This document shows positions 50,697 through 58,516 of a stretch of DNA of 64,000 bases, in pieces. How positions within the stretch are numbered: the stretch's first letter is position 1; every line of letters begins with the position of its first letter. Origin of the DNA: a virus. The translations under genes were made by a program, and so were the position numbers. Where the stretch lies: positions 1 through 64,000 of the IMG/VR virus record IMGVR_UViG_3300038722_000002; one strand, given 5' to 3'. The notes beneath the pieces were generated by a model, which ran no database searches, was not told the origin of the DNA, and saw only the letters and a program-made list of their open reading frames with translations.

Positions 50697-51841
50697 CAGG
50701 TGAAACACCAATTCTATTCGGGCGTGACTCGAAAGGTAAACTCAAGCAATGGTTGATCTATACCGAAGGAGCTGATGTCATCATCCTACACGGTCAAGTA
50801 GGTGGTAAGCAAGCTGAGTCTCGTACCACGAGTGTCGGTAAAAACATTGGACGTTCAAATGAAACATCCCCTGAACAACAAGCAGAGCTAGAAGCAAAGG
50901 CTAAGTGGAATAAACAACTCAAGAAGGACTATGCCCTATCTATAGAGGAAATCCCTGAGTCTACCCTCCCACACCTTGCTACCAAACTACAGGATAAGGC
51001 CCATACGCTGAATTACGATGCTGGTGTTGATGTTCTCTGTAAGAAGGATGGTGTACGCATGTCTGCCTTCCTAAAGGATGGTGTAGTATTCTTCCAGAGT
51101 CGAGGTGGTGAGGAATATCCGATCATACGTGAAATAGTTGATGAATTGTGGAGAGTATATTTCAGTAAGAATGCAAACTATGTGGTCGATGGTGAAATCT
51201 ATTGCCACGGTATGCACCTAGAGGATATTACCTCTGCTGTCAAGAAGCACAATGAGAACACACATAAGCTAGAGTTCCACGTGTTCGATCTTATTGATAA
51301 AACTAAGCCAGAGCAGCCTTGGTGTGAACGGTATGAACAATACATAAGTCTATGGTTGGAAGCCCGACCTTATATATCACGGATAGCTGTCATCGCAGCA
51401 CACCCAGTACGTAACTCGGATGATGTTTACACACTACACGATGAGTTTGTAGATGATGGATATGAAGGCATTGTTCTACGTCCTCATAATGGTGTAAACT
51501 CTTTCGGGAACCGTACAGCAGACTTCATCAAGTATAAGAAGCGTAAGGATGCTGAGTTCCGTGTGGTTAAATTCACAGTCGATAAGAAGAATCGTGCTAT
51601 CCCTCACTGTGAAGTTGATACAGAGGTTGGTGTCAAGACCTTCAAAGCCCCTATGATCGGCTCAGACGAACGTATACAAGCTCTATGGCAGGAATACTTA
51701 GATAACAACTCAACACTTCCAGAACACCGTCAATGGTTGACTTGTGAGTTTGAGAACTACTCTAAATACGGAGTCCCTGTTAAAGTTAAAGGTGCTAGTT
51801 TCCGTGACTGTGACAAAGAGACAGGTGAACCACTTGAGTAA
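50693..51841 (+). CDS. ATP-dependent DNA ligase with N-terminal WGR-like domain
   Basis: The ligase motifs are clear: KKDGVR with Lys117 as the adenylated lysine, NYVVDGEIYC (motif III), EGIVLRPH (motif IV) and DFIKYKKRKDAE (motif V). It seals nicks in replicating DNA. The N-terminal 75 residues (KQWLIYTEGADVIILHGQVG, GKQAESRTTSVGKNIGRSNE) look like a WGR domain, known from PARPs and bacterial DNA-binding proteins, joined by a helix. The ATG follows AGGAG. Confidence 0.88.
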   Translation: MTGETPILFGRDSKGKLKQWLIYTEGADVIILHGQVGGKQAESRTTSVGKNIGRSNETSPEQQAELEAKAKWNKQLKKDYALSIEEIPESTLPHLATKLQDKAHTLNYDAGVDVLCKKDGVRMSAFLKDGVVFFQSRGGEEYPIIREIVDELWRVYFSKNANYVVDGEIYCHGMHLEDITSAVKKHNENTHKLEFHVFDLIDKTKPEQPWCERYEQYISLWLEARPYISRIAVIAAHPVRNSDDVYTLHDEFVDDGYEGIVLRPHNGVNSFGNRTADFIKYKKRKDAEFRVVKFTVDKKNRAIPHCEVDTEVGVKTFKAPMIGSDERIQALWQEYLDNNSTLPEHRQWLTCEFENYSKYGVPVKVKGASFRDCDKETGEPLE

Positions 51842-52013
51842 CCTAATAGAAGTCAAAGGAAGGGGTTGTTATTGTCGTATATGTGACTACATTATCCCAA
51901 TAGGAACAGTAGCTCTTATGGTGGAAGGACGTAAAGAATGTTTGCGTGTATGTAAGGAGTGTGTTACTTTAGCGGCTATTGAAATTTCAAACAACGAGGA
52001 GACGGATGAATGA
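51834..52013 (+). CDS. Small zinc-ribbon protein, 59 aa
   Basis: A TTG at 51834, overlapping the ligase stop and with AGGTG upstream, opens the frame. The product has GCYCRICDYIIPIGTVALMV and RVCKECV: two Cys-x2-Cys pairs of a zinc ribbon. It is translationally coupled to the ligase and the next gene. Confidence 0.55.
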   Translation: MSNLIEVKGRGCYCRICDYIIPIGTVALMVEGRKECLRVCKECVTLAAIEISNNEETDE

Positions 52014-52567
52014 ATAAAACAAAACCACCCAAGGATAGAGAGTTTCTAGGATTAGTTAATCACAACAGTCCGTATTGGGATATATTCTTTTACGGCAGGA
52101 AGGAGGATGGTGTGCCTAAAGCTGAGTTTGTAGATAGGGGGGGTTATTCTCTATGCCCAAGCTTATCGGGTGGGAAGAGTTGCCTGTTATGGAGGATGTC
52201 TGAGGTGATTAAACTAATCATAGCAGGTGGTAGAGATTTCAATCGTGTCTTAACCCTCAAACGTGAAATGTTAAACTACGACACAACATCATTGGAAGTT
52301 GTCTGTGGTGGTGCCAAGGGAGCAGACACCTACGGTGAACGCTGGGCTAAGAAAAATAATGTCCCTATCAAGTACTTCCTTGCAGAATGGGATAAATATG
52401 ACAACGCTGCTGGGTATATCCGTAATCGACAGATGGCTGAATATGGAACACACTTACTAGCCTTCTGGGACGGAGAGAGTAGAGGAACTAAGAATATGAT
52501 TGACACAGCTACAGAATTAGGTTTAAATGTGCAAATCGTAATGTATAACAACAGGAGTTTAGTATGA
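52010..52567 (+). CDS. SLOG-domain (DUF2493, YspA-like) protein with N-terminal extension
   Basis: Residues from about 63 on match the YspA-type SLOG/DUF2493 family: VIKLIIAGGRDFNRVLTLKR, VVCGGAKGADTYGERWAKK, RNRQMAEYGTHLLAFWDGE and GTKNMIDTA. SLOG proteins bind nucleotide-derived ligands and may sense them or act as hydrolases. The first 60 residues (PPKDREFLGLVNHNSPYWDI and on) look like a separate small domain. An internal ATG before VIKLIIAGG has GGAGG too close to be a good site. Confidence 0.75.
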   Translation: MNKTKPPKDREFLGLVNHNSPYWDIFFYGRKEDGVPKAEFVDRGGYSLCPSLSGGKSCLLWRMSEVIKLIIAGGRDFNRVLTLKREMLNYDTTSLEVVCGGAKGADTYGERWAKKNNVPIKYFLAEWDKYDNAAGYIRNRQMAEYGTHLLAFWDGESRGTKNMIDTATELGLNVQIVMYNNRSLV

Positions 52568-53025
52568 GACACACAGGACGTAAAGGGTGGCAAGCGTCAT
52601 ATAAAGACACATGGAGTTTAGATGCTACACTATCTCCTATCATCCTTGCGGGTTTGATTAAGTTTAAGCAGGTTATTACCAGTGATGAGAAAAAGCACTA
52701 TATTGGTGTTCCCAGTGAGCATGTTACATGGGAACCCGACACATATTCAGAAGAGATATGGTATGAAGCATTATCTACGTGGTTAGCCGATATCGACAAG
52801 ATGATATACGCATTCAGGAATATAGAGCCTGAGTATGTTGGAGGATGGAAGGATGGATCAGAACACGAGGATGATGACCTAGAAACAGGATACCGTCTGT
52901 GGCATAGGATACCATGTGATGAAGAAGCACATGCTGCATATCTGAAAGCAAAGACTGAACATGTAGATATGGTAAAAGAAGGACGTGAACTCTTCGCTAA
53001 ACATTATGATTCCCTATGGTGGTGA
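52564..53025 (+). CDS. Hypothetical protein, 153 aa
   Basis: The ATG is in ATGA with the previous stop. The protein has DTWSLDATLSPIILAGLIKF, WYEALSTWLADIDKMIYAF and MVKEGRELFAKHYDSLWW at the end. The pattern WSLDxTLxxxIxxxLxxF is common to a family of phage proteins of unknown function. No catalytic motif is evident. Confidence 0.65.
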   Translation: MRHTGRKGWQASYKDTWSLDATLSPIILAGLIKFKQVITSDEKKHYIGVPSEHVTWEPDTYSEEIWYEALSTWLADIDKMIYAFRNIEPEYVGGWKDGSEHEDDDLETGYRLWHRIPCDEEAHAAYLKAKTEHVDMVKEGRELFAKHYDSLWW

Positions 53026-53026
53026 T

Positions 53027-53236
53027 ATGACACCTGAATGGTACGATAGCATCAAACTAACTATACAAGAAGGCCCTCCCACACAGGAGAAGGTGGTGTA
53101 CAAGGATGTAGATAACCCCACATATGAGGAACTGCTTGAGGAGCTAGAAAGGGCTTGTACCCTAGAGGCGTATGAGCTATTATCTACACATAAGAAGATT
53201 AAGTGGGATGGGAATATATTACAGGAGCGAGATTGA
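53027..53236 (+). CDS. Hypothetical protein, 69 aa
   Basis: The ATG at 53027 directly follows the previous stop, with GGTGG upstream. The protein (YEELLEELERACTLEAYELL) is acidic and helical. The end overlaps the next ATG by one base. Confidence 0.5.
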   Translation: MTPEWYDSIKLTIQEGPPTQEKVVYKDVDNPTYEELLEELERACTLEAYELLSTHKKIKWDGNILQERD

Positions 53237-53577
53237 TGATTGATACAATAGCTAGGCCCAACTATACTAAAATCCGAGAAGAAGCTTTATCTCATACGCC
53301 ACCAGACAGGGAGGCTATCCGTAAATATAGCGGAATCCCCGCAGGCTGGGACAGTTTGATTCCTGAGATACAAGCCTTATGGGGTGATGATCTAATGCAA
53401 GCTAAAGAGAAGTTTGGTCAACTACGAATATCCCCATCTTTAGATGCGTGTCCTGTTACGACTGAACTACAAAACAGAGCTAGGTTTATGTGCATGGAGT
53501 GTGGTAGCCATGCAGAGTACTTCCAACAAACAGGGTGGGTTGGGCCTATATGCAAGAGGTGTATAATCAATGGATGA
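53236..53577 (+). CDS. Zinc-finger-like hypothetical protein, 113 aa
   Basis: The ATG at 53236 has AGGAG 8 bases upstream. The protein has a C-terminal zinc-finger-like part (MCMECGSHAEYFQQTGWVGP, ICKRCI; Cys-x2-Cys twice), preceded by KEKFGQLRISPSLDACPVTT. The arrangement KEKFGxLRI before a C-x2-C finger is frequent in phage proteins of unknown role. Confidence 0.65.
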   Translation: MIDTIARPNYTKIREEALSHTPPDREAIRKYSGIPAGWDSLIPEIQALWGDDLMQAKEKFGQLRISPSLDACPVTTELQNRARFMCMECGSHAEYFQQTGWVGPICKRCIING

Positions 53578-53743
53578 ATTAATTATAACACGGTTCCTGA
53601 GAGAGAACCTAGTTGTCCGTATAAGCAAGGAATATGGGAGTTACAGTGTGCCAGATGCGTTACATATTAACATCTCGATAGGAGATGAAATAATAACAGA
53701 AGATTATATTGACATAGAGGACATAACAACTAGCTATGATTAG
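53570..53743 (+). CDS. Small acidic protein, 57 aa
   Basis: The ATG at 53570 lies in the end of the previous gene. The product (NLVVRISKEYGSYSVPDALH, INISIGDEIITEDYIDIEDI) is acidic and beta-rich. Coupling supports it. No family is recognised. Confidence 0.5.
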   Translation: MDELIITRFLRENLVVRISKEYGSYSVPDALHINISIGDEIITEDYIDIEDITTSYD

Positions 53744-53757
53744 ACGGGAGACTGCAC

Positions 53758-54438
53758 ATGTTTAATTGGGGTAAAACACAGAAGAATGTATCGGAGCCTG
53801 TGGCTGAAATCATACGTCTACTAGAGGAGGAGATATCTACACTTCATGATGTGGGGCCGTCTATCCTACGAAGATGGAACGTCTCTTATGTTGACGAGAG
53901 AAAGAGAGAGTTCTCCGTGGCAGATATTACCAAAGGGTTGTACTATACAAACCACACATCATGGTTAACCTCTCAGGAGGTTGAACAACTATTCTGTGTC
54001 TGTCATAAGTACCATGTGCTAGAACAACTACAACAAGACATCATCAAACGACATGATGAACTCGTAGTACAAGAGACTCTTGAGATACCTGAGATCGAAG
54101 CAGTATTAATCCGTGACATGGAACAGGCTGTGGAGTCACAAAAGGAGAGTGATCTTTATGATTATAGGGAATATCACATTTACCTTCCCTATATAATGAA
54201 AAAGGGCTTTGCTTTTAAGCTGCACCCCGACATCACAACCCACTCACGACACGGTATACCACTGACTCCGTACACCATAGTACATCTCAGCCTAGAGGCT
54301 AGTGGCCGTCTCCTAGAATTGACAAAACGTATGTCACAAAAGGAAGAACGAGCGTATGTTGTAAGACGACAGAAGAGAGCACAAGATGAAAGGCAGTGTA
54401 TTATGGAACGATATTTTGAGGAGATAGAGAATGACTAA
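53758..54438 (+). CDS. Hypothetical protein, 226 aa
   Basis: The ATG follows GGGAG. The protein is helical with an acidic middle (VQETLEIPEIEAVLIRDMEQ) and a basic, helical end (QKEERAYVVRRQKRAQDERQ). No family is recognised. It overlaps the next gene by 8 bases. Confidence 0.55.
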   Translation: MFNWGKTQKNVSEPVAEIIRLLEEEISTLHDVGPSILRRWNVSYVDERKREFSVADITKGLYYTNHTSWLTSQEVEQLFCVCHKYHVLEQLQQDIIKRHDELVVQETLEIPEIEAVLIRDMEQAVESQKESDLYDYREYHIYLPYIMKKGFAFKLHPDITTHSRHGIPLTPYTIVHLSLEASGRLLELTKRMSQKEERAYVVRRQKRAQDERQCIMERYFEEIEND

Positions 54439-54757
54439 AGACGAACAAATATACGACATCATCAACAACTTTGACTTTGACAAAGTACATAAGGTTATGG
54501 TATTCTTAGATTGGAAGTGGTTACAAATGAGGGGACTAGAAACACCGTCTATCCCTCAACTCAAAGATAAGGCTTACGAGTTGCTATCAAGAGTATATGA
54601 CAACACAGACTCCCTAACACCCTATAGCCTACGAACAGGAGGACTATGTGCTAGTGGAGTATACTACGAAGACACAAACGAACTAAGCTTAGAACTCATA
54701 TTTGAACTAACAGGGTGGATGCATAGTGTGATACACGTACCTACCAAAGCCCCATAG
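54431..54757 (+). CDS. Hypothetical protein, 108 aa
   Basis: The ATG follows GAGGAG. The protein begins with a helical segment (DFDKVHKVMVFLDWKWLQMR) and ends ELIFELTGWMHSVIHVPTKA; this start resembles small phage proteins in which such an N-terminal helix pair is common. It is the last plus-strand gene before the large non-coding region. Confidence 0.6.
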   Translation: MTKDEQIYDIINNFDFDKVHKVMVFLDWKWLQMRGLETPSIPQLKDKAYELLSRVYDNTDSLTPYSLRTGGLCASGVYYEDTNELSLELIFELTGWMHSVIHVPTKAP

Positions 54758-54766
54758 CTTAGCAGC

Positions 54767-54786
54767 CCCTACAAGCCGTTTTAAGG
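54767..54786 (-). repeat. Inverted partial copy of the 31-bp dispersed repeat
   Basis: CCCTACAAGCCGTTTTAAGG is the inverse of the last 20 bases of the repeat at 56921 and 60418, apart from two bases. It lies just after the plus-strand operon. Confidence 0.5.
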
Positions 54787-55147
54787 CACATTTCACACCA
54801 CCCTATACAATCACACTAGCAAACCCCTAAACGCTCCCTATGGACGTTCTAGGGCTGCTGTGAGGCATCCTAATATACTCTACTCTCATATATAGTACAG
54901 GAACACCTCCTCCACCTAAAGGGATAACCCCCTTATTCCCTCCCAAATATCCTCACACACAACCTCTTCCCCAATAATAGCAACACATTCCCTGTAAGGA
55001 CACGCCGACACAAACCCCCTCAATATACCCCAAATATCCACATATCTACCACTAAATTATATGTAGCACATTAATTCCCCACCAAAAATCTAATATTCCC
55101 TCCTAAAATATCCTTGACACCTACCATCACATATATGAAAATATCAA

Positions 55148-55194
55148 ATAGCTGAGAGTAGTCTCAGGAGACAACCACACCCCCTGCCTCAAAT
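55148..55194 (+). repeat. 47-bp element shared with 60014-60060 (copy A)
   Basis: The two copies align without gaps: ATAGCTG, then 10 variable bases, then an identical CAGGAGACAA and a C-rich stretch, then AAAT. Conserved blocks at fixed spacing in two gene-free regions suggest a protein-binding site or promoter-like element. Confidence 0.5.
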
Positions 55195-55726
55195 AAAAAT
55201 ATCAACAACAACACAATGAGGGCATCCTCCGTTCGCCCGTTCAGGAATATCATGTTATCAATGATAGAGATAATAAGGACATGTCAGCGGCTAACCTCCC
55301 CAACATACTCCCCCAACTACCTCCTCCCCGCATATATGTGATTGTAAGATGGTAGGAGAATGGCGAAGCATTCTCATAGGTGGGACACAGGGGTAGGGTT
55401 GTACCCCTGTATACAGTATAAGGAGATAATACTCTAGGGGAGCGTATAGGCAGGCAGAATGCGGTGTGTAGACGTGTTGTGTGGTGATATTCCTAGTGCT
55501 CATTTCTAATAATAGATTCAATATTTAGCTGTTTAACACCCTACCACACCTCCTATAGAAAGTCATTATAATTCTAAAATATCCTTAGAACCATTAGCTA
55601 TATCCCCCGACAATATTCCCCCATATACCTTATATACCCCTTTTATGTTCCCCCTTATAACCTTTTGTTATACAGTTCGCATAACATAGATTATGTTAAA
55701 TAGCCTATAACGATATTATTTGATGA

Positions 55727-55764
55727 ACCATATGTTGGTACATATAAACCATAATATGGTACAT
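55727..55764 (+). repeat. Two 17-bp repeats with 21-bp period
   Basis: ACCATATGTTGGTACAT (55727-55743) and ACCATAATATGGTACAT (55748-55764) differ at three inner positions. Each is partly palindromic (ACCA...TGGT), and the period of 21 bp places both on the same face of the helix, as for operators or iterons. Confidence 0.5.
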
Positions 55765-55967
55765 AGATATAACTAATAGTTATAACAACTTCAAGGCGCT
55801 ACTACCATTGTATCATAAGAGGATATTTGAGGTAAAGTGGAGTTTTATACCTATTTGTTATATAAAATGAGGTGTTAAGTGGGAAATGGTATAAGAAAAA
55901 GGGCGATTATTGTTGACTTTGTGGGGTTTGTGGTGTTAAACATATAGGGGGATATAATATTGTTAGG

Positions 55968-56005
55968 ATATTATCAACATATTGGGTATAATATTATCAA
56001 CATAT
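55968..56005 (+). repeat. Two 15-bp direct repeats (ATATTATCAACATAT)
   Basis: Identical copies at 55968-55982 and 55991-56005 are 23 bases apart from start to start. Each contains TTATCAACA, close to a DnaA box (TTATNCACA). A related sequence, ATATTGATAACATAT, lies at 56047-56061. Confidence 0.55.
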
Positions 56006-56124
56006 AGTGTACATATTGGATAGAATATATATACATATCACATAGAATATTGATAACATATACGCACTAGAATATATACCCCCAGCATATGCACCCCTGT
56101 ATATTATCCCCATTACTATTATAT

Positions 56125-56140
56125 GCGTCTATATAGACGC
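56125..56140. repeat. 16-bp perfect palindrome, copy 1
   Basis: GCGTCTATATAGACGC is a perfect palindrome and occurs again at 56238-56253. It could be a dimeric protein's binding site. Confidence 0.6.
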
Positions 56141-56237
56141 CTACCCTCTATACACCTTTTAAGGTGTAACACAACTCACACCCCAGCACTCGCTCCCCCT
56201 AACATTGCTCCCCCTATATGGCAATACCACTATATAA

Positions 56238-56253
56238 GCGTCTATATAGACGC
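56238..56253. repeat. 16-bp perfect palindrome, copy 2
   Basis: Identical to 56125-56140, 113 bases from start to start. Two perfect copies of a 16-bp palindrome in a small region are unlikely by chance. Confidence 0.6.
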
Positions 56254-56332
56254 ATAGTAGGGCAGGCGGCAAGGTTAGCCGCTATCATACCTCTAAACGC
56301 CTATATCTACCTATCATACCTCTCTCACTAAC

Positions 56333-56376
56333 ACAACGCCCCTAGAACGTCCTCTATTGCGTTCTAAGGGCGTTGT
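56333..56376. repeat. 17-bp near-perfect hairpin
   Basis: Bases 56333-56349 pair with 56360-56376 with one mismatch, around a 10-base loop. No T run follows on either strand, so it is not a standard terminator; a cruciform or structured RNA is possible. Confidence 0.5.
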
Positions 56377-56484
56377 AAGGTTGGGCTTTACGTTAGTATT
56401 AGATTGTCCCTAAACGCTCTGAATAGCTATAGGTTATAAGCGTGAGGGTTGTTAGAACTAAATGTTATATTAAATTGTAGGTGT

Positions 56485-56508
56485 TAAAAAGCCGCTTAAT
56501 AGCGGCTT
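56485..56508 (-). terminator. Terminator of the minus-strand operon
   Basis: AAGCCGCT at 56489-56496 pairs with AGCGGCTT at 56501-56508 around TAAT. On the minus strand a TTTTT run follows the stem, 15 bases after the stop of the gene at 56523. Confidence 0.75.
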
Positions 56509-56522
56509 GTGTGTGGGGGGTG

Positions 56523-56756
56523 TCATTTTGTTTTCTTGGCTTCTCTATAGTCTTCTCGCATGTCTTTAATAGTGTGTCCGATAGGGGCGATCATTGTAGC
56601 AGTGTAATAATCATAATTATCCTCTATACAAATCATGTAATACCCCCAGTCATAAAGTGATGCTAGCACGTTGTTTACTGCCGCATTTTCCGACTGCTTA
56701 AAATCTAAGTAGAAGCAACCGCTTGAGTCCAGTGTACTGCTATATCTTGCTTTCAT
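56523..56756 (-). CDS. Hypothetical protein, 77 aa
   Basis: The protein (MKARYSSTLDSSGCFYLDFK, DWGYYMICIEDNYDYYTATM) is a small alpha/beta protein with many tyrosines. It ends right before a terminator and is the last gene of the minus-strand group. No family is recognised. About 280 bases without a gene separate it from the next. Confidence 0.55.
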   Translation of the reverse strand: MKARYSSTLDSSGCFYLDFKQSENAAVNNVLASLYDWGYYMICIEDNYDYYTATMIAPIGHTIKDMREDYREAKKTK

Positions 56757-56920
56757 AATCTTTAGTCCGTTTGGTTTGTTGCTTAACTGGTACCCATTGT
56801 ACAGGAACCAACTAAGGACACAACACCTCTCTTAGAATAAAAAGGAATAGTAACCCTCTCGTTTATAACAAGAGGGTATATAGAGCGTTTAGCCTTAAAG
56901 TAATACCATCGTAAGGGGTA

Positions 56921-56951
56921 GCTCTAAACTCGCTTAAAACGGCTTACAGGG
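56921..56951 (+). repeat. 31-bp dispersed repeat, copy 1
   Basis: Differs from the copy at 60418-60448 in one base; the core is TTAAAACGGCTTACAGGG. A partial inverted copy lies at 54767-54786. All three are in gene-free stretches. Confidence 0.6.
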
Positions 56952-57039
56952 CGTTCTAAGACTATTGGACGCATAGGTTTATAACAGCCCCTAACAATAT
57001 TAACGGTACAATGTAGTTGATCATAAAAACACCCCCTCT

Positions 57040-57279
57040 TTATGCCGCTTGTAACAACTTGCGAACCATGCGCGAATCTAAGACGCGCCCTTGTGCGTTT
57101 CTATACTCAAAGCCGCCCACTATGTCGGGACGGTGGCGCACTGCTAAGCATGGAACACCTTTAGCGTTTACCACGTGGGCTACAGTATGCTTTAGAATGG
57201 CGGTTTTACGTAGCGCGCCCCCTAGACGACAGCGAAAATTAGGTGACGATAGAGCGGCTTTTAATGCTGTATAATTCAT
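57040..57279 (-). CDS. Hypothetical basic protein, 79 aa
   Basis: The ATG at 57279 overlaps the previous stop (TAATG) and AGGA lies upstream, in contrast to the open frame on the other strand, which has no site. The protein is basic (SSPNFRCRLGGALRKTAILK, ARQRVLDSRMVRKLLQAA-like end) and might bind nucleic acid. No family is recognised. Confidence 0.55.
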   Translation of the reverse strand: MNYTALKAALSSPNFRCRLGGALRKTAILKHTVAHVVNAKGVPCLAVRHRPDIVGGFEYRNAQGRVLDSRMVRKLLQAA

Positions 57280-57416
57280 TATTTAGTTCCTACGTTGATA
57301 GATTGTTCTAATTGAGCGGCGCGTCCTTCTAGTACGTTTACGGCGCTTGTGGAAGCTTCAAAAGCGCCAAAAAATTGTGCTGATGCAAGTGCGATAACAG
57401 CGAGAATTGTTTTCAT
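57279..57416 (-). CDS. Small secreted or membrane peptide, 45 aa
   Basis: The ATG at 57416 follows AAGG. The product starts MKTILAVIALASAQFFGAFE, which reads as a signal peptide with possible cleavage after ASA, and ends with a short helical tail. Its stop overlaps the next ATG. It probably acts in the periplasm or inner membrane. Confidence 0.6.
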   Translation of the reverse strand: MKTILAVIALASAQFFGAFEASTSAVNVLEGRAAQLEQSINVGTK

Positions 57417-57469
57417 AATGTTGGCCTTTAAAGTTTGTTTGTTAGGCGTTATTGCCTTCAGTGGTTTCT

Positions 57470-57497
57470 ATTATACATGAGCCGCATCATCATACAA
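57470..57497 (-). promoter_or_regulatory. Sigma70-type promoter
   Basis: On the minus strand TTGTAT (57492-57497) and a perfect TATAAT (57470-57475) are 16 bases apart. It drives the small peptide gene at 57416. Confidence 0.55.
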
Positions 57498-57500
57498 GGG

Positions 57501-57815
57501 TTATTTTGATAAATAACCTACATAATCAGAATTACACACCCACACGCGCCCCACTTCAAGCATACCACTTGCGCCTTCTTCTTTATAAGTAGCAACTTGA
57601 ACCTTATCCTTCTTATCAGGCCATTTAATAACCACACCCTTAGTTTTCCAACCAAACTGTTGATTAATGGTTATATGGCGGTCTAGGCAATATTGGGCTA
57701 CTGCTTTATATATCTTGCTTTCGAGTTTACGCGTAAAATTGCCCTTATAAGGCGTATAAATACGATTTTCGCCTACTATACTAACATATGCTTTATCTAT
57801 AACTTGATTGTACAT
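57501..57815 (-). CDS. Hypothetical protein, 104 aa
   Basis: The protein has KAYVSIVGENRIYTPYKGNF, LDRHITINQQFGWKTKGVVI and EVGRVWVCNSDYVGYLSK. It is mixed alpha/beta and basic in the middle. No family is recognised. The upstream gap has a hairpin with T run on the plus strand. Confidence 0.55.
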   Translation of the reverse strand: MYNQVIDKAYVSIVGENRIYTPYKGNFTRKLESKIYKAVAQYCLDRHITINQQFGWKTKGVVIKWPDKKDKVQVATYKEEGASGMLEVGRVWVCNSDYVGYLSK

Positions 57816-57873
57816 AATAACACTCTATTGTTGGCTTGTGCGTCTTTGCTAAGCCGATGAATAGATAATATAG

Positions 57874-57902
57874 AAGGGCTTTACTATTGTAAAGCCCTTT
57901 TT
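57874..57902 (+). terminator. Hairpin with T run in plus orientation
   Basis: AAGGGCTTTAC at 57874-57884 pairs perfectly with GTAAAGCCCTT at 57889-57899 around TATT, followed by TTTTT on the plus strand. All flanking genes are on the minus strand, so it may stop antisense transcription, or act weakly on the minus strand after the gene at 57914. Confidence 0.6.
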
Positions 57903-57913
57903 GTAATTATTTA

Positions 57914-58483
57914 TCAATAATCTTCTAACAGCTCGCTGATAGTGTCTAGTTGCTGTCGTGTGAACACCTTATTTAGTTTGCTGGCATTGTCACAACAAGC
58001 CTGATACAGTCTAAAGTCTTTCATGCTGTCGTTATCATAACCAAAATTATCACACCAATCGTTGAAGCTCTCGCTTGCTGCTTGCGAATCTAACACTAGA
58101 CAATAAAGTACACTCGCAGGTGTGGGAGTTACGGCGTGAACTGATTTGGAAAAGCCGCCGCCTTTTGGGTAATAACTCTCCCCTGTTGAGTGTAAAAGTT
58201 TCCCCGCGATGCCTGTTTTAATATAAGCCTTTGCAAGGCTTCGCGAGGCATTGACCACTCTATTCCCTATGCCTGTTTTATATTCAAATTGTGAACACTC
58301 TCCAGCTTTACTAATAAAGCCAATAGACCATTTATCGCACTCCCAGTCTGTTTTCACTTGTGGCTTGTGAATTTGGGTGTGTTTAAGGGTGAAATATTGA
58401 ACGCCGATAGACGCTAGAAAAGCACCTACTTCTATATCTTGCGGGTATGGTTTGGCTAGTGCTTTAACAGTTTGGTTTAACAT
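57914..58483 (-). CDS. Hypothetical protein, 189 aa
   Basis: The protein has PYPQDIEVGAFLASIGVQYF near the start, DKWSIGFISKAGECSQFEYK with GIGN and FNDWCDNFGYDNDSMKDF later. The last two segments (DSQAASESFNDWCDNFGYDN) recur in phage and plasmid proteins of unknown role. It has its own strong promoter. No enzymatic motif is recognised. Confidence 0.65.
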   Translation of the reverse strand: MLNQTVKALAKPYPQDIEVGAFLASIGVQYFTLKHTQIHKPQVKTDWECDKWSIGFISKAGECSQFEYKTGIGNRVVNASRSLAKAYIKTGIAGKLLHSTGESYYPKGGGFSKSVHAVTPTPASVLYCLVLDSQAASESFNDWCDNFGYDNDSMKDFRLYQACCDNASKLNKVFTRQQLDTISELLEDY

Positions 58484-58516
58484 GGCTTTTTACCTTATTT
58501 GTTTAGTGTGTGGGCT

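Larger units (their letters stand above)
54758..56522. other. AT-rich gene-free region with many repeats, possible replication origin
   Basis: About 1.77 kb lie between the convergent ends of the plus-strand (54757) and minus-strand (56523) operons, with no convincing gene. The region holds several direct and inverted repeats (listed separately), two identical 16-bp palindromes, a 17-bp hairpin and a stretch of low GC at 55.5-56.1 kb. Some copies contain TTATCAACA, one mismatch from the DnaA box TTATNCACA. Such layouts suit a replication origin, a recombination or packaging zone, or regulatory RNA; none is proven. Confidence 0.5.

Noticed and set aside
55291-55521. Minus-strand frame of 76 codons in the gene-free region
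   Set aside because: Its sequence is of unusual composition, without a ribosome binding site, and crosses repeat-like DNA; judged random.
57017-57274. Plus-strand open frame of 85 codons
   Set aside because: It mirrors the minus-strand gene 57040-57279, has no ribosome binding site and no coupling; the minus-strand gene has both.
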